Assembly: GCF_007859955.1 (NCBI RefSeq)
Contig: NZ_SJPR01000007.1
Coordinates: 59,769-123,768 of the forward strand
Origin: Botrimarina colliarenosi
Lineage (GTDB): Bacteria > Planctomycetota > Planctomycetia > Pirellulales > Lacipirellulaceae
Direction: 5' to 3'
Length of the DNA stretch: 64,000 nt
The position numbers were made by a program, and so were the translations under genes. The notes beneath the pieces were generated by a model. That model saw only the letters and a program-made list of their open reading frames with translations, did no database searches and was not told the DNA's origin. Below, piece by piece: positions 58,631 to 64,000 of this stretch; position 1 is the stretch's first letter; each line of letters opens with the position of its first letter.

Positions 58631-61600
58631 ATGTCGCGATCTACCCATTGGCAATGGCTGCGCCGCTGCGCGGCGAGCCGTTCGTCTTCCAAGGCTTCCC
58701 GCCCCGGACGTTCGTTTCTGACTCGCACGCCGCGAATCGAGCCGCTCGAAGATCGCCGCCTGCTGGCGGTGTTCACGGTAACCAATTTGGATGACGCAGG
58801 GCCCGGTACCCTGCGTGACGCGATCGGCCTGGCGAACAACTCAGCGGGCGCCGACCAGATCGTCTTTGCCGGCGCCGCTGCGTACGGTGCGATCGCACTG
58901 ACAAATGGCGCACTGGAGGTCACCGACACCCTCACGATCACTAGCGTTGACGCGTCGGGGAATGTGCGGACTATCGACGCTCAGCAACGGTCGCGCGTCT
59001 TCCATTTTTCGAGCGCCACTGGCGACCTGACCCTTGAGGGGCTTAGGGTCACTGGCGGCCTGTCGGAGTCTGCGGGGGGAGGCATCCTTTTCGTTTCCAG
59101 CGGCACGCTCACCCTCAACAATTCCAAGGTCGATCACAATAGCACCACGGGGAGAGACGCCCGTGGTGGCGGGATCGCCACGGGGGCTGGCAGCGTGTCC
59201 ATCTTTGGCAGCTCGGTCATCTTCAACAGCACCGCGGGCGAGTATGCCCACGGTGGGGGTATTGCTACGGATTCCGGCAGCGTGTCCATCTCCTCCAGCG
59301 ACATTAGCAGCAACAACACCACGGCCGACCGTGCCCATGGCGGCGGCATTTTCTCACGCGCCGACGTGTCCCTCACCGAGAGCGTGGTCAATGGAAACGG
59401 CACTGCGGGTCGGTTTGCCCGTGGCGGCGGCGTGTATTCTTCTGGCGACGTGTCGGTCATCAGCAGCAGGGTTTCCTACAATCACACTCTTGAAGAAAAT
59501 GCCCCTGGCGGCGGCGTCCATTCTCGTGGCGACGTGCTGATCAACGGCAGCACGGTCCGCAATAACTATACCCGGGGCTTTGGCTCCTACGGCGGCGGCG
59601 TCTTTTCAATGGGCGATATGACGCTCACCAACAGCACCGTCACGGAGAACCGCACCCACGGTGGCTCTGCTTTCGGGGGGGGCCTCCGCGTTCAAGTTGG
59701 CTACGGTTCAGTGTTGGGCGGCGCCTTATCGATCAACAACAGCACCGTTAGCGACAATTACACCAGGGGCAACTACGCCGTGGGAGGCGGCGTTTCGGCC
59801 GGCACGGTGTCGATCTCTAGCAGCACGATTAGCAATAATCGCACCCACGGCGTGCGCGCCCCTGGCGGCGGCATCAGTGCTGGGAGTGCAGCCGGGCCGG
59901 GCAGGTTGACTCTCACGAGCAGCACGGTCAGTGGCAACCAAGTCTGGGGAAACTATTCCAATGCCGCCGGGATTAGCGCGTACGGGCCCACGTCAATCCT
60001 CAGCAGTACCATCACCGGGAACGAAGGCACGAATTCCCTGAATGCTGTTGGCGGGATTCTAGTTCGCTCCAATTTCGGCCAAGTCTCGTTCACGGTCCAG
60101 AACTCGATCGTGACGGGCAACACCGACAACGGCGTTGCACCTGATCTGGCCGCCGGCCAGCGCGTCGTTCTCAGCGTGAACCACAGCCTCATTGGCGACA
60201 CCACCGGTTCGACAATCACCGAGGCCACCGGAGCCGGCAATCTGCTCAACCAGCCGGCGTTGCTCGGCCCCCTGGCCGATAACGGCGGCCCGACCCAGAC
60301 CCACGCGCTGCTGTCGGCGAGTCTGGCGATTGACGCGGGGGATCCGAACTTCATTGTCACCACCGACCAGTACGACCAACGTGGCGCGTCCTTCGCCCGA
60401 GTCAATCGCGGCCGTATCGACATGGGCGCCTACGAAACGGTCGAGCTGAGGGTCAACGACAACGCGGCCGACATCGACGACGGCGACCCGGACAACGGCG
60501 TGATGACGCTCCGCGAGGCGATCAATCTGGCCAACGCAAGTCCCGCCGTCGACACGATCACGTTCGACGCCGGAGTCTTTGGTCAGGGCATCCTGCTGGG
60601 AGGGACCGAGCTCGAGATCACCGACACGCTCACGATCGCCGGGCCGGGCCCTGAGCTGCTCCGCATCGACGCCCAACAGGGCTCGCGCGTCATCAATTTC
60701 TCCAGCGCCAGCGGCGATTTGACGCTGGAGGGCCTCACGGTCACCGGCGGCCAAACCGCGGAACACGGCGGCGGCATCCTCTTCAGCTCCAACGGCGCGC
60801 TCACCCTCACCAGCAGCACGGTCAGCGCAAACAGCACCACCGGCGACTACGGCTTTGGCGGTGGGATCCGCACAGGCACCGGCAGCGTGTCGCTCACCAA
60901 CAGCACCGTCAGCGGAAACAGCACCACAGGCCCTACGGCTAGTGGCGGCGGGATCTCGACGGTCTCCGGCGGGGTGTCGCTCACTAGCAGCACGCTGAGC
61001 GGCAACCGCACCACGGGCTACACCGCGCCTGGCGGCGGCATCAGCACGACCTCCGGCGGCATCTCACTGGTCAGCAGCACCATTAGTGGCAACACCTCTG
61101 AGGGTAGGTTCGGCAGGGGCGGCGGCATCTACACGTCGTTTGGCAGCGTGTCGCTCTCGAGAAGCACGATCAGCGACAACGCGGCCTCCGGGCTGTTTGC
61201 TACCGGCGGGGGGATCGGTTCTGGCGATGGCTCGACCGGGAACCCCGTGTTCACCATTGAGAACTCGATCGTCGCCGGCAACACCGCCAGCGGCTTGGGG
61301 CCTGATCTGAAGCCCAAGTCGGGCTCGGCCTTCACGATCAATCACAGCCTGATTGGCGACCCCAGCGGCGGCGTGTCCGCCGGTCAGCTGCGGTTCGCCA
61401 TCACCAATGGTGTCGGCAACCAGCAGAACGTCGACCCGCTGCTCGGCCCGCTCGCCGACAACGGCGGCAAGACCCAAACGCACGCGTTGCTGCCGGGGAG
61501 CCCCGCGATTGACGCGGGGGGCACGGCCGACCTGCCCCAAACTGACCAGCGAGGGTTTCCGTTCCTGCGTTCGTACGACGATCCTATCGCCGCCGGCGCT

Positions 61601-64000
61601 GGGCCGGACATCGGCGCCTACGAGCTTCAGCCGTTCGTTGAGGTTCTCAGCCTGGTTGTGAGCTCAACGAGCGATGTCTTTGACAACAACTTCTCGCCCG
61701 GCCAGGTGTCGCTGCGTGAAGCGATTGTGTTGGCCAACGCCAACCCTGGGCCGGACACAATCACCTTCAGTTCGCTGTTCGACACGCCGCAGGCCATCCT
61801 GCTGGAAGGTTCGGAGCTGGAGATCACCGACACGCTCACGATCACCGGCCCCGGACAAGACCTGCTGACGATCGACGCCCAGCAGACCTCTCGTGTTTTG
61901 CATTTCTCAGCCCTCACCGGCGACTTGACGCTGGCTGGTCTCACGCTCACCGGCGGCCGCACGACCGACGACAATCCTCCCTCTTACACCAACTTTGCAA
62001 GCGAGACGATCCATAGCGGTGGCGGCATCCGCTTCCTGTCCTCCGGCCTCCTATCGCTCACCAACAGCACGATCAGCAGCAGTAGTACGGTGGGCTCCCA
62101 TGCCACGGGGGGAGCCATTTTCTCGGCGACAGGCGATGTGACCCTGACCGGCAGCACCGTCAGCGGCAACAGCACGTCCGGAGGTGGGGCCCATGGTGGC
62201 GGCATCGGCGCCCTCTCCGGCAATGTGACGCTGATCAGCAGCACCGTCAGCGGCAACAGCACCACGGGCAGCGGGGCCGATGGCGGCGGCGTCGTGACCT
62301 ACAGTGGCGATGTGACGCTGATCAGCAGCACCGTCAGCGGCAACACGGGCAACGGGAAGGGTGGCGGTGTTAGGACCCGCAGCGGCGATGTGACCCTGAA
62401 CAGCAGCACCGTCAGCGGCAATTCGACGGCGGGAGAGTTTGGCAAAGGTGGCGGCCTATACAATTCTCAGGGCGCCATTCGGCTGTCGGGTAGTACAATC
62501 ATTGGCAACTCGACGGCTGGAATATTTGCCGATGGCGGCGGCGTCGGTTTCGCCACTAGTTATACTACGGCCCCAGTCACAATCGAGAACTCGATCGTGA
62601 CAGGCAATACCAACCGTGGCGCACCAGATGATATTTTTGATCTCGTCCGTGACCGAAGCCTGACGATCCATCACAGCCTGATTGGCGACGCGAGCAGTGC
62701 CCCCGGATCGCTCTTCTTCATCCAGCAAGCAATCGACGGCGGCGTCGGCAATCTACAGAATATCGACCCACTGCTCGGCCCGCTTGCCGACAATGGCGGC
62801 CCCACCCCAACCCACGCGTTGCTGCCCGGCAGCCCGGCGCTTAACGCGGGCGATCCGGCGATCGCGTTGAGCGCAGTTGAGTTCGACCAGCGCGGACCCG
62901 GCTTCGCCCGGGTAAGCTACGGTCGATTGGACATGGGGGCGTTCGAGCTGGACAACGTCGCGATCCCGTCGGGCGGATTGGTGGTCGACACCCTATCCGA
63001 CGTCGTCGACTTCGACTTGTCACCGGGCCAGTTCTCGCTTCGCGAGGCGATTTTCCTGGCCAACGCGAATGCCGGCCCCAATACCATTACTTTCGCCACC
63101 GGCATGAGCGGCCAGACGGTCCTGCTCACCGGCGGTGAACTCGAAATCACCGAGACGCTTACGATCGACGCCTCGGCGCTCACGTCGAACGTCGTGATCG
63201 ATGCGCAGCAGCAATCACGAGTCTTGAACTTCTCCACCACCAGCGGCGACCTGTCACTCGAGAGGCTTACCCTCACCGGCGGTAACGTCGTGAGCATCGG
63301 TTACGGCTCCACTGGGGGTGGCGGCATTCTTTTCAATTCCGATGGCGCCCTCACGCTCACCAGCAGCACGATCAGCGGCAACAGCACCACGGGCTTCGGA
63401 GCTTCTGGCGGTGGTATTTCCGCCCATGCGGGAAACGTGTCACTGGTGAACAGCGCAGTCAGTAACAACACCACCACGGGGCAGCAAGCCTATGGCGGAG
63501 GCATTCACACCCATAGGGGCGACATCTCGCTGACCAATAGCACCGTTAGCGGGAACAGCACTGCCGGCTACTACGCTTATGGAGGCGGCCTTCGCACGCG
63601 GTACGGCGATGTGACCCTGACTGGTAGCACAATCAGCGGGAACAGCACCACAGGCAATGGGGCCGATGGGGGTGGGATCTATGCTTCCAGTGGAACCACG
63701 TTGATTACCAACAGCACTGTCAGCGGTAATTTCACCACCGGAGATCGTTCCGACGGGGGCGGAATCCGTGCGGGCAGCCTGACCGTGACCGGCAGCACGA
63801 TCAGCGGCAACAGCACCGCAGGCAGCTACGCGAGCGGCGGCGGCATCCGTTCGGACGGGCTCACCCTGACCAACAGCACGGTCAGCGGCAACAGCACTGC
63901 GGGCAGCGATAGCCATGGCGGCGGGATAGTCGTCTACCATGGCGAGGCGACGCTAACCAGCAGCACGGTCACGGGCAACTCAACGGCAGGCATGGGAGGG
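58631..64000 (+). CDS. Giant right-handed beta-helix surface protein with LEPR-type N-terminus, 3' end cut by the window
   Basis: From the ATG at 58631 the frame runs to the last base with no stop: 1,790 codons so far. The N-terminus carries IEPLEDRRLLAVFTVTN (residues 36-52), the planctomycete LEPR-XLL-type motif that opens many giant extracellular proteins; no classical signal peptide is seen. Four modules follow, each opening with TLREAI/SLREAI plus LANA (near 58810, 60505, 61710 and 63030), then DxLTI, IDAQQ and many beta-helix coils of the form STVSGNSTTG with GGGI. Modules 1-3 close with LIGD, LLGPLADNGGPTQTHALL, AIDAG and DMGAYE, a choice-of-anchor Q type end. Likely an adhesin or stalk/matrix protein. 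Confidence 0.88.
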   Translation, partial: MSRSTHWQWLRRCAASRSSSKASRPGRSFLTRTPRIEPLEDRRLLAVFTVTNLDDAGPGTLRDAIGLANNSAGADQIVFAGAAAYGAIALTNGALEVTDTLTITSVDASGNVRTIDAQQRSRVFHFSSATGDLTLEGLRVTGGLSESAGGGILFVSSGTLTLNNSKVDHNSTTGRDARGGGIATGAGSVSIFGSSVIFNSTAGEYAHGGGIATDSGSVSISSSDISSNNTTADRAHGGGIFSRADVSLTESVVNGNGTAGRFARGGGVYSSGDVSVISSRVSYNHTLEENAPGGGVHSRGDVLINGSTVRNNYTRGFGSYGGGVFSMGDMTLTNSTVTENRTHGGSAFGGGLRVQVGYGSVLGGALSINNSTVSDNYTRGNYAVGGGVSAGTVSISSSTISNNRTHGVRAPGGGISAGSAAGPGRLTLTSSTVSGNQVWGNYSNAAGISAYGPTSILSSTITGNEGTNSLNAVGGILVRSNFGQVSFTVQNSIVTGNTDNGVAPDLAAGQRVVLSVNHSLIGDTTGSTITEATGAGNLLNQPALLGPLADNGGPTQTHALLSASLAIDAGDPNFIVTTDQYDQRGASFARVNRGRIDMGAYETVELRVNDNAADIDDGDPDNGVMTLREAINLANASPAVDTITFDAGVFGQGILLGGTELEITDTLTIAGPGPELLRIDAQQGSRVINFSSASGDLTLEGLTVTGGQTAEHGGGILFSSNGALTLTSSTVSANSTTGDYGFGGGIRTGTGSVSLTNSTVSGNSTTGPTASGGGISTVSGGVSLTSSTLSGNRTTGYTAPGGGISTTSGGISLVSSTISGNTSEGRFGRGGGIYTSFGSVSLSRSTISDNAASGLFATGGGIGSGDGSTGNPVFTIENSIVAGNTASGLGPDLKPKSGSAFTINHSLIGDPSGGVSAGQLRFAITNGVGNQQNVDPLLGPLADNGGKTQTHALLPGSPAIDAGGTADLPQTDQRGFPFLRSYDDPIAAGAGPDIGAYELQPFVEVLSLVVSSTSDVFDNNFSPGQVSLREAIVLANANPGPDTITFSSLFDTPQAILLEGSELEITDTLTITGPGQDLLTIDAQQTSRVLHFSALTGDLTLAGLTLTGGRTTDDNPPSYTNFASETIHSGGGIRFLSSGLLSLTNSTISSSSTVGSHATGGAIFSATGDVTLTGSTVSGNSTSGGGAHGGGIGALSGNVTLISSTVSGNSTTGSGADGGGVVTYSGDVTLISSTVSGNTGNGKGGGVRTRSGDVTLNSSTVSGNSTAGEFGKGGGLYNSQGAIRLSGSTIIGNSTAGIFADGGGVGFATSYTTAPVTIENSIVTGNTNRGAPDDIFDLVRDRSLTIHHSLIGDASSAPGSLFFIQQAIDGGVGNLQNIDPLLGPLADNGGPTPTHALLPGSPALNAGDPAIALSAVEFDQRGPGFARVSYGRLDMGAFELDNVAIPSGGLVVDTLSDVVDFDLSPGQFSLREAIFLANANAGPNTITFATGMSGQTVLLTGGELEITETLTIDASALTSNVVIDAQQQSRVLNFSTTSGDLSLERLTLTGGNVVSIGYGSTGGGGILFNSDGALTLTSSTISGNSTTGFGASGGGISAHAGNVSLVNSAVSNNTTTGQQAYGGGIHTHRGDISLTNSTVSGNSTAGYYAYGGGLRTRYGDVTLTGSTISGNSTTGNGADGGGIYASSGTTLITNSTVSGNFTTGDRSDGGGIRAGSLTVTGSTISGNSTAGSYASGGGIRSDGLTLTNSTVSGNSTAGSDSHGGGIVVYHGEATLTSSTVTGNSTAGMGG

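Noticed and set aside
58841..63940. Many minus-strand open frames of 60-235 codons opposite the giant beta-helix gene
   Set aside because: They mirror the repetitive sense codons, are Val/Ala/Asp-rich repeats with no family similarity, and sit opposite an uninterrupted coding frame.
62150..63950. CRISPR-like regular repeats
   Set aside because: The repeats are codons of beta-helix coils (STVSGNST), in frame, of uneven spacing and without unique spacers.

Overview
The window looks like chromosomal DNA of a planctomycete, most likely of the order Pirellulales (Lacipirellulaceae-like). This rests on protein families and style, not on a database search. The DNA is GC-rich. There are three secreted proteins with a C-terminal PEP-CTERM-type tail, two of which also carry dockerin-like EF-hand repeats. 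There is a DUF1559 prepilin-like protein, and a giant beta-helix protein that opens with the planctomycete LEPR/LEDRRLL-type N-terminal motif. Most genes are housekeeping or envelope genes in short operons on both strands.

Layout. 0-8 kb: end of a PfkB sugar kinase, thpR, recA (with a candidate SOS-type operator), a two-PDZ serine-protease homologue that has lost catalytic residues, a PEP-CTERM protein, thiC, a heavy-metal-domain lipoprotein and ppnP. 8-17 kb: orphan DUF433 protein, LplT-like MFS transporter, small secreted and regulatory proteins (an HTH protein with a degenerate B12-type sensor region, a PilZ protein), a beta-hydroxyacid dehydrogenase, a large PEP-CTERM protein and a gluzincin-type secreted protein. 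17-27 kb: an envelope polysaccharide locus made of two divergent transcription units. The minus unit runs deacetylase, flippase, GT4 glycosyltransferase, PlsC, CdsA; the plus unit runs Wzz-like, ligase/polymerase, WecG/TagA. 27-34 kb: a sulfatase-fold protein without its catalytic centre, a 1,240-residue secreted protein and a membrane protein. 33-39 kb: dus, queG, a HIT protein, aat, and a membrane protein ending in what looks like a DNA-ligase OB fold. 39-46 kb: an intact DegP/HtrA protease, dnaG-rpoD, a zinc-ribbon coiled-coil protein and greA.

46-53.5 kb is a compact, visibly less GC-rich operon for a stripped-down type II secretion/type IV pilus-like machine: one GspE ATPase, three consecutive GspF-like membrane proteins, three minor-pseudopilin-like proteins with overlapping start/stop codons, and a DUF1559 prepilin. 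It is followed by a complete IS110-family (IS1111-type) element with 11-bp inverted repeats and a structured 3' non-coding end that is the expected place for a bridge/seek RNA. Next come two accessory genes, a 660-base gene-poor stretch and a PEP-CTERM protein. The last 5.4 kb is one open frame with no stop before the window end, coding at least 1,790 residues of a four-module right-handed beta-helix protein.

Several families of long intergenic inverted repeats (about 25-31 nt per arm) sit between genes at 7.6, 9.8, 17.2, 32.2, 40.4, 44.5 and 45.4 kb. Two pairs of loci share the same arm sequence, so they look like dispersed palindromic elements rather than ordinary terminators. No rRNA, tRNA or CRISPR array was recognised.
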